The notes below the pieces were generated by a model that saw only the letters and a program-made list of their open reading frames with translations, was not told where the DNA came from and ran no database searches. This document shows positions 1-8,390 of a stretch of 64,000 bases of DNA, one piece after another. Origin of the DNA: Stappia stellulata (lineage in GTDB: Bacteria > Pseudomonadota > Alphaproteobacteria > Rhizobiales > Stappiaceae); NCBI RefSeq assembly GCF_020176715.1, contig NZ_JAIVMF010000004.1, positions 248,001 to 312,000 on the forward strand, given 5' to 3'. The translations under genes were made by a program, and so were the position numbers. Position 1 is the first letter of the stretch. Each line of letters starts with the position of its first letter.

Positions 1-67
1 GGGGGCTCCGGGCCCGCCGCGTTGACGGTCAGGCGGACCCCGGCGCCGGCCGGCGTCGCCCGCGCCT

Positions 68-766
68 TCAGTTGTCGGCGCGCTTGAACACCATCATGGT
101 GAAGAGCCCGAAGGGCGCGATGCGCTCCTCGTGCACCAGCGTCATGCCGGTGTTGTCGAGCACAGTCTCGCGCTCGAACAGCGGATCCCAGCCGAGCTTG
201 CCGGCGAAGCGCGCCAGTCCGCGCTCGATCCAGGCAAAGAGCCCTGAGCGCGACGCGAAGTGGTTGACGACGATGACCGTACCGCCAGGTCGCACGACGC
301 GTTCGAGCTCGGCCAGCACCGTTTCGGGGTCGGGAACGACGGTCATGACATACATCACCGTGGCGACATCGAAGCGGGCTTCGGGAAAGTCAAGGTCGGC
401 GGCGTCCATCGCGCGCAGCTCGGCGACATTGCCCAGATGCTTGCGCGCCACCCGTTCGCGGGCGCGCTCCAGCATCGGTTCCGACAGGTCGATGCCGGTG
501 ACGGTCAGGTTGCGGCTGTAGAGCGGCAGCGACAACCCGGTGCCGACGCCCACCTCCAGCAGGTCGCCGGACAGACGGTTGGCGGCGCGGGCGGCGGCGC
601 GCTGGCCGAACACCAGCGGCGCGGTGAACACCCAGTCGTAGACCGGCGCCCAGCGGGCATAGGCACTTTCGACATCGCTTCGCGTGCCGGTGCCGCGCGT
701 CGCGGAGGAAAACACCCGGTCGAGCCAGCGCCCGAACCGCGAAGCGCGGAGAAAATCTTCGACCAT
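68..766 (-). CDS. pmtA: PmtA-type phospholipid N-methyltransferase
   Basis: Class I SAM-dependent methyltransferase of 232 aa. SAM-binding motif I is visible as LLEVGVGTGLSLPLY, followed by the acidic motif VTGIDLSEPM and the post-motif VVPDPETVLAELERVVRPGG. The N-terminal YARWAPVYDWVF block and the GLFTMMVFKR end match what I recall of Rhodobacter-type phosphatidylethanolamine N-methyltransferases, which make phosphatidylcholine at the inner membrane; substrate assignment is by family resemblance only. I chose the ATG at 766 because it overlaps the mnmA stop as TAATG, implying translational coupling; a longer form from 841 would overlap mnmA by about 75 nt. It could be another small-molecule methyltransferase. 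Confidence 0.75.
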   Translation of the reverse strand: MVEDFLRASRFGRWLDRVFSSATRGTGTRSDVESAYARWAPVYDWVFTAPLVFGQRAAARAANRLSGDLLEVGVGTGLSLPLYSRNLTVTGIDLSEPMLERARERVARKHLGNVAELRAMDAADLDFPEARFDVATVMYVMTVVPDPETVLAELERVVRPGGTVIVVNHFASRSGLFAWIERGLARFAGKLGWDPLFERETVLDNTGMTLVHEERIAPFGLFTMMVFKRADN

Positions 767-1947
767 TATGCCGTTGCCGTTGCTTGTGTTGTCTTTTCCG
801 GGTTGCCGATCGCATGGCCGGGAACCGTTCGTTCGATCCACCCGCCGCCGAGAACGCGCGCGCCGTCGCCGTCGTCGTCGAAGAAGACGCAGGCCTGCCC
901 TGGTGCGACGCCGGTTTCCCCGTCGAGCAGCTCGACGACGGCTTCGCCGTCGCGCAGCCTGAGGATCGCGGGCCTCGGAGGACGGGTGGAGCGCACCTTG
1001 GCGTGCAGCTCGAGCCCGTCGGCGGGGATGTTTTCCAGCAGGCCGGGGCCGATCCAGTTGACGTCGCGCAGCACGATCTCGCGCGTGCCGAGCGCCTCGC
1101 GCGGGCCGACGATCACCCGCCGGTTGGCGGCGTCGAGACGCACGACATAGAGCGGCTCGCCGGTGGCGACGCCGATGCCGCGCCGCTGCCCGATGGTGAA
1201 ATGGATGATGCCCTGATGGCGCCCGAGCACGCGTCCGTCGAGGTGGACGATGTCGCCGGGTTCGGCGGCGTCGGGCTTCAGCCGCTCGATCACGTCGGCG
1301 TATTTGCCCTGGGGCACGAAGCAGATGTCCTGGCTGTCCTGCTTCTCGGCGACGGACAGGCCGAACTCGCGGGCGAGCTCGCGGGTTTCCGCCTTGGTCA
1401 TGCCGCCGAGCGGAAAGCGCAGGAAGTCGAGCTGGTCCTGGGTGGTGGCGAAGAGGAAATAGCTCTGGTCGCGGTCGAGATCGACCGGGCGGTGTAACGC
1501 ACGATGGTTGCCAACCATGCCGGTGCGCACATAGTGGCCGGTCGCCAGCACGTCGGCGCCGAGCGTCTTCGCCGTCTCCAGCAGGTCGGAGAACTTGACG
1601 GTCTGGTTGCAGGCGACGCAGGGGATCGGGGTTTCGCCGGCGATGTAGCTTTCGGCAAACCGTTCGATCACCGCCTCGCGGAAGCGGTCTTCATAGTCGA
1701 GCACGTAATGGGGAATGCCGAGGCTCTCGGCGACCCGGCGCGCGTCCTGGATGTCCTGGCCCGCGCAACAAGCGCCCGCCCGGTGCACCGCCTCGCCGTG
1801 GTCATAGAGCTGAAGCGTCACGCCGACGACGTCATAGCCCTCGCGCTTCATCAGTCCGGCGACGACGGAGGAATCGACGCCGCCCGACATGGCGACGACG
1901 ACCCGTGTGTCCTGCGGTCTCTTCGGCAGATCGAGACTGTTGAGCAT
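766..1947 (-). CDS. mnmA: tRNA-specific 2-thiouridylase MnmA
   Basis: 393 aa. Installs the 2-thio group on wobble U34 of Lys, Glu and Gln tRNAs using ATP and persulfide sulfur. The N-terminal PP-loop SGGVDSSV is present at about residue 20. The catalytic cysteines are in GACCAGQD and [10 protein letters not shown], and the tRNA-contact region [11 protein letters not shown] follows. Length is normal for the family. The start at 1947 is preceded by AAGGTGAG; an open extension to 2079 has no ribosome site. It is the first gene of a probable two-gene operon with pmtA. Confidence 0.95.
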   Translation of the reverse strand: MLNSLDLPKRPQDTRVVVAMSGGVDSSVVAGLMKREGYDVVGVTLQLYDHGEAVHRAGACCAGQDIQDARRVAESLGIPHYVLDYEDRFREAVIERFAESYIAGETPIPCVACNQTVKFSDLLETAKTLGADVLATGHYVRTGMVGNHRALHRPVDLDRDQSYFLFATTQDQLDFLRFPLGGMTKAETRELAREFGLSVAEKQDSQDICFVPQGKYADVIERLKPDAAEPGDIVHLDGRVLGRHQGIIHFTIGQRRGIGVATGEPLYVVRLDAANRRVIVGPREALGTREIVLRDVNWIGPGLLENIPADGLELHAKVRSTRPPRPAILRLRDGEAVVELLDGETGVAPGQACVFFDDDGDGARVLGGGWIERTVPGHAIGNPEKTTQATATA

Positions 1948-2102
1948 TGTTCTCACCTTGCGGTCTGAGCCGGCCTGCCCGGCGATCCCGCCCGGCCCGT
2001 GCCGCCCGATCAAATCTGGTTGCCCGGCCGGTCGACGCCATGGCGGCCGTGTCCGGGTCTCTGGCTGGGCGCCGGCCATGCGCCGCGCCTTGCGTTGGCG
2101 CG

Positions 2103-2132
2103 ACTATAACGGAAGCGACCGGCCGAGGCCAA
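2103..2132 (-). promoter_or_regulatory. Candidate sigma-70 promoter of mnmA
   Basis: Read on the minus strand, TTGGCC and TATAGT are separated by 18 bp, about 155 bp upstream of the mnmA start. The -10 matches TATAAT at five of six positions and the -35 matches TTGACA at four of six. This is a visual match only. Confidence 0.35.
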
Positions 2133-2280
2133 GCGCCCCGGCTGGCTGGCCGTTGATGCGCCGCGCACCCGGCAATCCTTTCCCCGTGCGGCAAAGCTTT
2201 CCGGGTATGTGAGGCCATTGTGTGGTTCAGGCAAGGAGGAAATCCTCCCGTTTCGGCCGGAAACGACGATTTTGCGGAGT

Positions 2281-2296
2281 TGGCCCGGCATTTGCT
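2281..2296 (+). promoter_or_regulatory. Sigma-54-type promoter for fliK-flgD
   Basis: TGGCCCGGCATTTGCT fits the sigma-54 consensus TGGCAC-N5-TTGCW with one mismatch and has the exact GG-N10-GC spacing. It lies about 70 bp upstream of the GTG start of fliK. The sigma-54 activator FlbD is encoded 8 kb downstream, and late flagellar genes are sigma-54/FlbD targets in Caulobacter. It also supports starting fliK at 2367 rather than 2220. Confidence 0.75.
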
Positions 2297-2366
2297 GACA
2301 GGTTTGGCAGATGATTGCGCGCGGTTGCCGCTACGGTGGACGGCGCGGTTCCCAGTGGAGAGATGC

Positions 2367-4889
2367 GTGACGCTCGCCAGTTCCATTTCCGCACCTGCGA
2401 TCGCCGCCAGCGCGGCCGTGTCGGGGCAGGGTGCCAAGGCACCGGCTGCAGGCGCCGCGACCGGTGTGCCGTCGATGTTCGCGCAACACCTCGGCTCCCT
2501 GGGCGGCGATGTCTCCGCCCGCGCGCTGTCCGCAGTCCAGGGCGCGGCGACCGGCGTGCCGGTTGGCGCCCCGGTTGCCGGTGGCGCAATGGCGTCGGCG
2601 ACTGTGACGGGACCTCTCTCCGGATTTGGGCCGGGATCTGTGACTGCAACGGGTCCCCTGCCTGCCGGGGCGCCCGCCGCTCAAACGACGGACACGCCCT
2701 CCGTGATCCCCGCAGTCGGACTTGGCATGTTCGGAACAGCCGGACCGGGCGGTGTATCCGTGCTGCCGGCGACCCCGGCCGTGTCCGATGGCACTGCATC
2801 GGTTGCTCCGGTCGCAGCAGCGACGGGCGCTGCGGCCTTGGCAGGCGATACCGCCACCGAAACGGAAGCGGCGACACCACCCGGCGCGGGTGCTCCTCTC
2901 ACTCTGGAGAGCATGGCACCGGCGTCGATGTCCGCGCCTTTCGCTCCGGTTCCGTCGCTTGTGGCGGGCGCAGCTCCGGGTGTCGTTTCCCCCGAAAGCA
3001 TTCTGACGACGGCGCAGGCTGTCTCCGAGACTGGTCTGGCGGCACGTGCCGCCGCCGCGGGCGGCAAAGCGACCGATGTGACGGGCAAGGCGCCGGGCGC
3101 TGCGGCCGCCGGAACTGATGACGGCACGGCCGCATCGGGTATGGCCGCGCAGGGCAAGGCCGGATCGCCTCCCGGTCTCGCCGCCGGGACCACGGCGGCA
3201 CTTTCCGGCGGGGGCCCGGCACAAGTCGGAGCACCGGCGGTCGGCGCCGCCCTTGCCGCAAACAACCCTGTCAGTGCCATGCGCTCGGCAACGGTAGCGA
3301 ATGCTGCCACCGCGTCCGGGTCCGAGCAGACCGGCGGCGCGCCGCTTCCGGCTGGTCTTGCCGGCGCTCAGACGTCGGCCGGCTCCGTCGCCGGGACACC
3401 GTCGGGGGCGTCCGCCACCGCGACGCAGACCGTCGGCGCGGCGGGCACCGCGCCGCAGACAGCCGGCGTGGCGGGCACTGCGGGCGCTGCCGCGTCAGCG
3501 CCGCAGGCCGGGTCGGTCGCCGACACACCGGGGCAGGTCGCGTCTGTCGCCGCACCGGTTTCGGTCGATGCTGAGGCTGGCGTCGGGTCTCCGTCCGGGT
3601 CTGCAACGGCTTCGCAGTCTGTTTCCGCAGACGCCGGGGATGAAGGCTCCCGGCCCGTGGCAGGCACCGCGCCTCCGCGACCGGCCATGACGCCAGCCGC
3701 TGCTGCGACCGTCGACGTCTCGGTCGCGCAAGAGACGCCGGCGGCCTCCGCGGGCGCGAGCGACGCGCCGCAGGCGGATGCGGCCAAGACAGGTGCTACA
3801 GGGACAGGTGCCACAGGGATGGGCGTCACAGGGACAGGCGCCACAGGGAAAGACGGCACGCAGAGCGCACCGCAGATGACGGCCGCCGGGTCGCCCGCGA
3901 CCGGGTCGACCCCGCGTACCGCCGCCCCGGTGATTGATGCGCCGGCACAGTCAGATGCGGCGGCACAACCCGACGCGACGGTCGGCGCGGGCGACGGCGA
4001 GGCTGCCGCGCGGGCGGATCAGGTGCCGCGCAACGGACACGATCCGGCGGCGCTTCGCGCAACGACGCAAATGGCGATGAACGCACCGGCCCGCGATCTT
4101 GGCCAACCGGTCGCCAGCGGCAATGCCGATGCCGTCGATGGAGAACCCACATCCACGCTCGCGAAAGCCATGGCAGGCGATGGAGCAACGGGCGAAGACA
4201 CGGCCTCCGAGACCAAGCCGCCGGCCGTAACGCCGGCCGCCACGCAAGTGGCCCAGCCGCAGCCGGTGCGCGCCGGCGTTAGCGCCGCGGCGCTCGCCTT
4301 CGCCGCCGCCCTGTCGGACGGGCAGGCAAGTGCCGGCGACGGCGGGTTCGACATTGACGGCTTCGGCGACTTCGGCCAGCGCGGCGATGCGGCCCAGCAG
4401 GCGGCGGCCTCTGTCGCCCGCACCGCCGCGACGGCGTCGCTTCCGCAACAGGCGGCTGCCGCGACCGCTCATCTTGCGGCCGAGATCGCCCGCTTCGCGT
4501 CCAAGGGATCGACCCGCTTCCAGATCCGCATGGATCCGCCGGAAATGGGCCGGATCGACGTGGACCTCAAGGTCGGCAAGGACGGCACCGTGCGGGCGCA
4601 TCTTGCGGTGGAACGCAGCGAGACGCTGGACATGTTCCTGCGCGACCAGCGCAGCCTGGAGCGCGCCCTCGATGCGGCCGGCCTGAAACTGGAAAACGGA
4701 TCCGTGCAGCTCAGTCTGAAGGATCAGGGCGGCTTTGCCGGGTTCCAGCGCCAGGATGGCCAGGATGACGCCCCGGGCGCAGGCCGGGGCGGCGACGGTC
4801 CGGCTGCCGAGGGCGAGGTCGAGGACCTGGTGAGCGTCTCGCGCGTTCAGGTGCGCGGCGCCAGCGGCGCGCTCGACATACAGATTTGA
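2367..4889 (+). CDS. fliK: Flagellar hook-length control protein FliK
   Basis: 840 aa, a large FliK. Residues 1 to about 700 are low-complexity Ala/Gly/Thr/Pro-rich sequence as expected for the secreted molecular ruler. The conserved C-terminal hook-length domain spans about residues 710-800 (RFQIRMDPPEMGRIDVDL, then LDMFLRDQRSLERAL and LENGSVQLSL) and should switch export specificity at FlhB. I chose the GTG at 2367, which has GTGGAGAG just upstream and lies downstream of a sigma-54 promoter. flgD follows after 49 bp. Four 15-bp tandem repeats lie inside the gene at 3789-3848. Confidence 0.88.
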   Translation: MTLASSISAPAIAASAAVSGQGAKAPAAGAATGVPSMFAQHLGSLGGDVSARALSAVQGAATGVPVGAPVAGGAMASATVTGPLSGFGPGSVTATGPLPAGAPAAQTTDTPSVIPAVGLGMFGTAGPGGVSVLPATPAVSDGTASVAPVAAATGAAALAGDTATETEAATPPGAGAPLTLESMAPASMSAPFAPVPSLVAGAAPGVVSPESILTTAQAVSETGLAARAAAAGGKATDVTGKAPGAAAAGTDDGTAASGMAAQGKAGSPPGLAAGTTAALSGGGPAQVGAPAVGAALAANNPVSAMRSATVANAATASGSEQTGGAPLPAGLAGAQTSAGSVAGTPSGASATATQTVGAAGTAPQTAGVAGTAGAAASAPQAGSVADTPGQVASVAAPVSVDAEAGVGSPSGSATASQSVSADAGDEGSRPVAGTAPPRPAMTPAAAATVDVSVAQETPAASAGASDAPQADAAKTGATGTGATGMGVTGTGATGKDGTQSAPQMTAAGSPATGSTPRTAAPVIDAPAQSDAAAQPDATVGAGDGEAAARADQVPRNGHDPAALRATTQMAMNAPARDLGQPVASGNADAVDGEPTSTLAKAMAGDGATGEDTASETKPPAVTPAATQVAQPQPVRAGVSAAALAFAAALSDGQASAGDGGFDIDGFGDFGQRGDAAQQAAASVARTAATASLPQQAAAATAHLAAEIARFASKGSTRFQIRMDPPEMGRIDVDLKVGKDGTVRAHLAVERSETLDMFLRDQRSLERALDAAGLKLENGSVQLSLKDQGGFAGFQRQDGQDDAPGAGRGGDGPAAEGEVEDLVSVSRVQVRGASGALDIQI
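3789..3848 (+). repeat. Four 15-bp tandem repeats inside fliK
   Basis: Four imperfect copies of ACAGGTGCTACAGGG in frame encode a Thr-Gly-Ala-rich, collagen-like segment around residues 475-494. Because the unit is a multiple of three, slippage would lengthen or shorten the ruler region without a frameshift. Confidence 0.85.
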
Positions 4890-4938
4890 CCGCTGACGCG
4901 GTGGCCGGGAACGGCATGAGGGATCAGGAGAGAAACGG

Positions 4939-5613
4939 ATGACCGGAATCACCGGAATTAGCGAACAGAGCAGTGCCGCTGCAGCGGCGGCGAAGTCGAC
5001 CTCCTCGGCGAAGTCCGCGCTCGACAGCAACTACGAGCTGTTCCTGTCGATGCTGACGACGCAGATCCAGAACCAGGACCCGCTCGACCCGACGGATTCG
5101 TCGAAATACACCGAGCAACTCGTCCAGTATTCCTCGGTGGAACAGCAGATCAAGACCAACGACCAGTTGGGCAATCTGCTGCAGGTGATGGCCTCCTCCA
5201 CCGCCTCGAGCTACGTCAGCTATCTCGGCACCAACGTCGTGGCATCCGGCAGCACCACCGAGCTGAAGAGCGGCGAGGCGGCCTGGACCTATGATGCGGG
5301 CGAGGGCGGCAAGGCGCGCGTCGAGGTGCGCAACAGCCTCGGGGCGGTGGTCTATTCCGGCGACACGACCCTGTCGCAGGGACGCGACACCTTCGAATGG
5401 GACGGGCGCACGTCCGCCGGGTCGCAGGCTCCGGATGGCGACTATTCGATCACGATCGGGCGCTACGACGCCAATGGCGCGCCGAGCATCCGGGTCCCGA
5501 CGGAAGTGTCCGGCACGGTCGAGGGGATCGAGTTCACCGAGGGCGGCGCGGTACTGACCGTCGGCGGCGCGCGCATCCCCGCCAATGCGGTGATTTCCGT
5601 CAACCGGAGCTGA
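4939..5613 (+). CDS. flgD: Flagellar hook capping protein FlgD
   Basis: 224 aa. The N-terminal FlgD signature is clear: NYELFLSMLTTQIQNQDPLD, then SSKYTEQLVQYSSVEQQIKTN. The FlgD Ig-like/tudor part follows, including DTFEWDGRTSAGSQAPDGDY. FlgD is secreted and caps the growing hook so that FlgE subunits can assemble. A GGAGAG ribosome site precedes the ATG. It is co-transcribed with fliK and followed by a strong intrinsic terminator. flgE, which often follows flgD, is not here. Confidence 0.95.
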   Translation: MTGITGISEQSSAAAAAAKSTSSAKSALDSNYELFLSMLTTQIQNQDPLDPTDSSKYTEQLVQYSSVEQQIKTNDQLGNLLQVMASSTASSYVSYLGTNVVASGSTTELKSGEAAWTYDAGEGGKARVEVRNSLGAVVYSGDTTLSQGRDTFEWDGRTSAGSQAPDGDYSITIGRYDANGAPSIRVPTEVSGTVEGIEFTEGGAVLTVGGARIPANAVISVNRS

Positions 5614-5682
5614 CCCTGCGCCATTAAACCGTCGAGCCGCATCTTTGCAGGCGCCGGCTGCGCCTTGCCGCCTCTCGCCTCC

Positions 5683-5717
5683 ACGTCCGCAAGATCCGTC
5701 TTGCGGACGTTTTCGTT
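5683..5717 (+). terminator. Intrinsic terminator after flgD
   Basis: A perfect 12-bp stem (ACGTCCGCAAGA / TCTTGCGGACGT) with the 4-nt loop TCCG is followed by TTTCGTTT. It lies about 70 bp after the flgD stop and closes the fliK-flgD unit. Confidence 0.85.
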
Positions 5718-6033
5718 TGGCCGTGCCGCGCCAGGCCAGCTCGCCTCAAGGCCTTGTTGCCGGCCTGCCTGCCTGGCGAGGGGCCGGTGACGGCGGAAAT
5801 ACCGGGCCGTCCGGCAAACTTCTTTCGGCTTTTTTTGCGCGGCCGTTTTCGCCTCCCATTTTGCGAGAGGTCCGAAACGGTGTTTTCCTGAAGGTTTGCC
5901 TTGTATCGCGGCTCCAAAGGACGCGCCTGAGTCGTTTCAATTCTTACCGAATTGTTGCTTCAGCCTTAGGCAAATTTTAAAGCCGGATAGCTACTGTCAT
6001 AGTCAACGTGGTCATGTTGAGTGTGAGAGTACA
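5718..6033 (+). other. sciP upstream region
   Basis: Non-coding. It holds a GAGTC site at 5929-5933 (GANTC, the CcrM methylation motif), an inverted repeat CAATTC-N5-GAATTG at 5938-5954, the CtrA-like box at 5966-5980, and a second inverted repeat TCAAC-N8-GTTGA at 6003-6020 just before the start. The latter two could be SciP or other regulator sites. GANTC is short enough to occur by chance. Confidence 0.5.
5966..5980 (+). promoter_or_regulatory. CtrA-like box upstream of sciP
   Basis: TTAG-GCAAATT-TTAA matches the CtrA consensus TTAA-N7-TTAA at seven of eight positions with correct spacing, about 55 bp before the sciP ATG. In Caulobacter sciP is itself a CtrA target, which agrees. Confidence 0.65.
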
Positions 6034-6309
6034 ATGACCGACCGAGCAAGTGTACGAGTCAAATATGTTATTGGCCCAGACGGGTCGCCGCTTACGATCG
6101 CCGACCTTCCGCCGGTGACAACGCGTCGATGGGTCATTCGCCGCAAGGCGGAGGTCGTCGCCGCCGTTCGCGGTGGATTGTTGTCGCTGGACGAAGCATG
6201 CAAGCGCTATACGCTGACGGTTGAGGAGTTCCTCTCCTGGCAGAGTTCCATTGATCGGCACGGACTTGCCGGCCTCAGGGCGACCCGCGTGCAACAATAC
6301 CGGAATTGA
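6034..6309 (+). CDS. sciP: SciP-type CtrA inhibitor (DUF1153)
   Basis: 91 aa, the family size. Family features are VKYVIGPDGSPLTIADLPP, then TTRRWVIRRKAEVVAAVRGG and a helix-turn-helix-like part with LSLDEACKRYTLTVEEFLSW. In Caulobacter SciP binds CtrA and blocks its recruitment of RNA polymerase, limiting CtrA-activated genes (including flagellar ones) in G1. I start at the ATG at 6034, which gives the conserved MTDR N-terminus; an open extension to 5896 would run across the CtrA box. The gene sits alone between terminators, between the fliK and fliF units, an arrangement I recall from Caulobacter. Confidence 0.92.
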   Translation: MTDRASVRVKYVIGPDGSPLTIADLPPVTTRRWVIRRKAEVVAAVRGGLLSLDEACKRYTLTVEEFLSWQSSIDRHGLAGLRATRVQQYRN

Positions 6310-6352
6310 GACGATCGGGCGACACCGCCCCTTCGCAAGGATCGTGACAAAC

Positions 6353-6383
6353 GGGCTGGCAATTTGCCGGCCCTTTTGTTTTT
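6353..6383 (+). terminator. Intrinsic terminator after sciP
   Basis: GGGCTGGCAA / TTGCCGGCCC forms a 10-bp stem (one G-T pair) followed by TTTTGTTTTT, about 45 bp after the sciP stop. It isolates sciP from the fliF operon. Confidence 0.85.
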
Positions 6384-6758
6384 GCGGGGTCTGCGGCCGT
6401 CGGGCCGTCCCGGGCCCCGGCAGGCTCGGCGCGCGTCACGCCCTGGCCAACCTTCCGCTGCGTCTTGCGGTTCCCCCCCGAACCTCCGGCGGGGCGGTGA
6501 CTCGTTTTGCTTTTTCAAATTCGTTAATCCGACCGGCGGATATTGCCGGGTGGTTTTCGCATTTCGCCAAGCACGAAGCCCGGATTTCCGCCGTCTTCAC
6601 CAAATCCTAACGTTCGTTAACACCTTGTTTACCATCTGGCGGGCAAATTTTGCCTACCGGCCATCCGGGGGCGCTTTTTCACCATCCCCTCATCCCCAGG
6701 CGCCTCTGGATGGCCCGGTCTCCTGAAGGCTCTACCAAGCGTATCGGATGGGTGGCAC
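6384..6758 (+). other. fliF operon promoter region
   Basis: Non-coding. The CtrA-like box at 6617-6631 lies about 130 bp before fliF. Next to it, CCTAACGTTCGTTAAC at 6606-6621 recurs with one mismatch at 22454-22469. No clear sigma-54 element with correct spacing was seen, in line with an early (class II, CtrA-driven) operon. Confidence 0.5.
6617..6631 (+). promoter_or_regulatory. CtrA-like box upstream of fliF
   Basis: TTAA-CACCTTG-TTTA differs from TTAA-N7-TTAA at one of eight positions. With its flanks (TTCGTTAA...GTTTACC) it closely matches the box at 22555-22569. CtrA control of the fliF operon is established in Caulobacter; here it is inferred from the site. Confidence 0.6.
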
Positions 6759-8390
6759 GTGAACGGACTTGCGGAACTCGTAAAAACACTCGGCCCGACC
6801 CGCATTGCGGCCATGGGTGCGGTCGCCGCCATTCTTGTCGGCGTGTTCGCCTTCATCATGCTGCGCATCTCGACGCCGACGATGACGCCGCTCTACACGG
6901 ACCTGACCTTCGAGGATTCCTCCGCGATCGTGTCGCAGCTGGAAAGCCTCGCGGTGCCGCATGAGCTGCTCAACGACGGGTCGACCATCCTGGTGCCGCA
7001 GGACGACGTTTTCCGCACGCGGATGCGGCTTGCCGAACAGGGGCTGCCGCTTGGCGGCTCCGTCGGCTACGAGATCTTCGACAAGGCCGACACGCTGGGC
7101 TCCACCAGTTTCGTGCAGAACATCAACCGGACGCGGGCGCTGGAAGGCGAGCTTACCCGCACGATCCGCTCCATCGGCCGCATCAAGTCGGCCCGCGTGC
7201 ATCTGGTGATCCCGGAGCGCAAGCTGTTCCAGCGCGACCACCAGCCGCCGACGGCATCGATCGCGCTCAGCGTGCGCGGTTCGCTCGATCCGGGCCAGAT
7301 CCGCGCGATCCAGCATCTCGTCGCCACGGCGGTCGAGGGGCTGCAGCCCAACTATGTGTCGATCGTCGACGAGACCGGCCGCCTGCTGGCAAGCGGTGCC
7401 GGCGAGGAGGGCGAGGGCTTCATCGCCTCGTCGCTGCAGGAGCGCCGCCAGTCGATGGAAGCGCGGGCCCGCACGCAGATCGAGGAAATCGTCAACTCCG
7501 TGGTCGGCGTCGGCCGGTCGCGGGTGCGCGTTGCCATGGAGCTCGATCACAACCGCATCACCGAGACCCAGGAGACTTACGATCCGGACGGTCAGGTGGT
7601 GCGTTCCACCCAGACGCGGGAAGAGAATTCCTCGACAATCGGACGCCGCGGCGCGGTGACCGCCGCCAACCAGTTGCCCGAGGCCGACCAGCAGGACGGC
7701 GACAGCGCCGACCGCGACATCGCCAACCAGGCCGAGGAAATCGTCAACTTCGAGATTTCCAAGTCCGTGAAGACCGAGGTCGTCGAAGCCGGGGGCGTGC
7801 GCCGCCTGTCGGTCGCCGTGCTGGTTGACGGTGTCTATACCCCGGATGAAAACGGCGACCTGGTCTACGCGCCGCGCTCTGCCGACGAACTGGAGCGCAT
7901 CGCTCTGCTGGTTCGCTCCGCCGTCGGCTACGACGAGACCCGCGGCGACACGGTCGAGGTCGTCAACCTGCGCTTCGCCCAGGCGCCGAACAGCGTCCTT
8001 GCCGAGGACGAGGCCGGCCTGTTCGAATTCACCCGCGCCGACATCATGCGCTTCATCGAACTCGGCGTGCTGTTCCTGATCGCCCTGCTTCTCACCCTCT
8101 TCGCGGTGCGTCCGCTGATCAAGCGGATCCTGAGCGTGGAGGAGAAGGAGCAGCCGGCACTCCTCACCGCCGACGGCCAGCCGATCGAGAGCGCCATGAT
8201 CGCCGCCCAGTCGGCGGAGGCCGGCGGCGAGGTCGACGAGGACGGCGAGCCGCGCATCGAATGGCTCGAGGAAGCCCAGGCGCAGGGCGCCGTGCAGGTC
8301 GCAACCATCGCCAAGGTCGGCGGACTGATCGAGGAATACCCCAACGAAGCAGTCGGGATCATCCGCAGCTGGATGAATGAAGCAGCATGA
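6759..8390 (+). CDS. fliF: Flagellar MS-ring protein FliF
   Basis: 543 aa. It forms the inner-membrane MS ring that houses the export gate. Transmembrane segments lie at about residues 18-36 ([15 protein letters not shown]) and 424-446. The periplasmic ring-building motifs include [20 protein letters not shown] and the [13 protein letters not shown] region. The cytoplasmic C-terminus ends in [19 protein letters not shown], the FliG-binding tail. The start is GTG after GGGTGG. It is the first gene of the six-gene operon and overlaps fliG by ATGA. Confidence 0.96.
   Translation: MNGLAELVKTLGPTRIAAMGAVAAILVGVFAFIMLRISTPTMTPLYTDLTFEDSSAIVSQLESLAVPHELLNDGSTILVPQDDVFRTRMRLAEQGLPLGGSVGYEIFDKADTLGSTSFVQNINRTRALEGELTRTIRSIGRIKSARVHLVIPERKLFQRDHQPPTASIALSVRGSLDPGQIRAIQHLVATAVEGLQPNYVSIVDETGRLLASGAGEEGEGFIASSLQERRQSMEARARTQIEEIVNSVVGVGRSRVRVAMELDHNRITETQETYDPDGQVVRSTQTREENSSTIGRRGAVTAANQLPEADQQDGDSADRDIANQAEEIVNFEISKSVKTEVVEAGGVRRLSVAVLVDGVYTPDENGDLVYAPRSADELERIALLVRSAVGYDETRGDTVEVVNLRFAQAPNSVLAEDEAGLFEFTRADIMRFIELGVLFLIALLLTLFAVRPLIKRILSVEEKEQPALLTADGQPIESAMIAAQSAEAGGEVDEDGEPRIEWLEEAQAQGAVQVATIAKVGGLIEEYPNEAVGIIRSWMNEAA

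Larger units (their letters stand above)
1948..2366. other. Divergent intergenic region mnmA / fliK
   Basis: 419 bp between divergently transcribed genes. It holds the candidate mnmA promoter on the minus strand, and a 17-bp inverted repeat (CGTTTC-N5-GAAACG at 2249-2265) 15 bp upstream of a sigma-54-type promoter facing fliK. The position of the inverted repeat suits an upstream activator or regulator site. The fliK frame stays open back to 2220, but that part lies upstream of the sigma-54 element and does not look coding. Confidence 0.6.

Noticed and set aside
3789-3848. Short repeats as a CRISPR array
   Set aside because: The units are 15 bp, contiguous without spacers, in frame and inside fliK.
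6607-6620. CTAA-N6-TTAA as a further CtrA box
   Set aside because: The spacer is 6 bp. The sequence is of interest only because it recurs at 22455-22468.
6754-6776. TGGCAC...TTGCG at the fliF start as a sigma-54 promoter
   Set aside because: The gap between the two elements is too long (15 rather than 10 bases between GG and GC) and the sequence overlaps the start codon.
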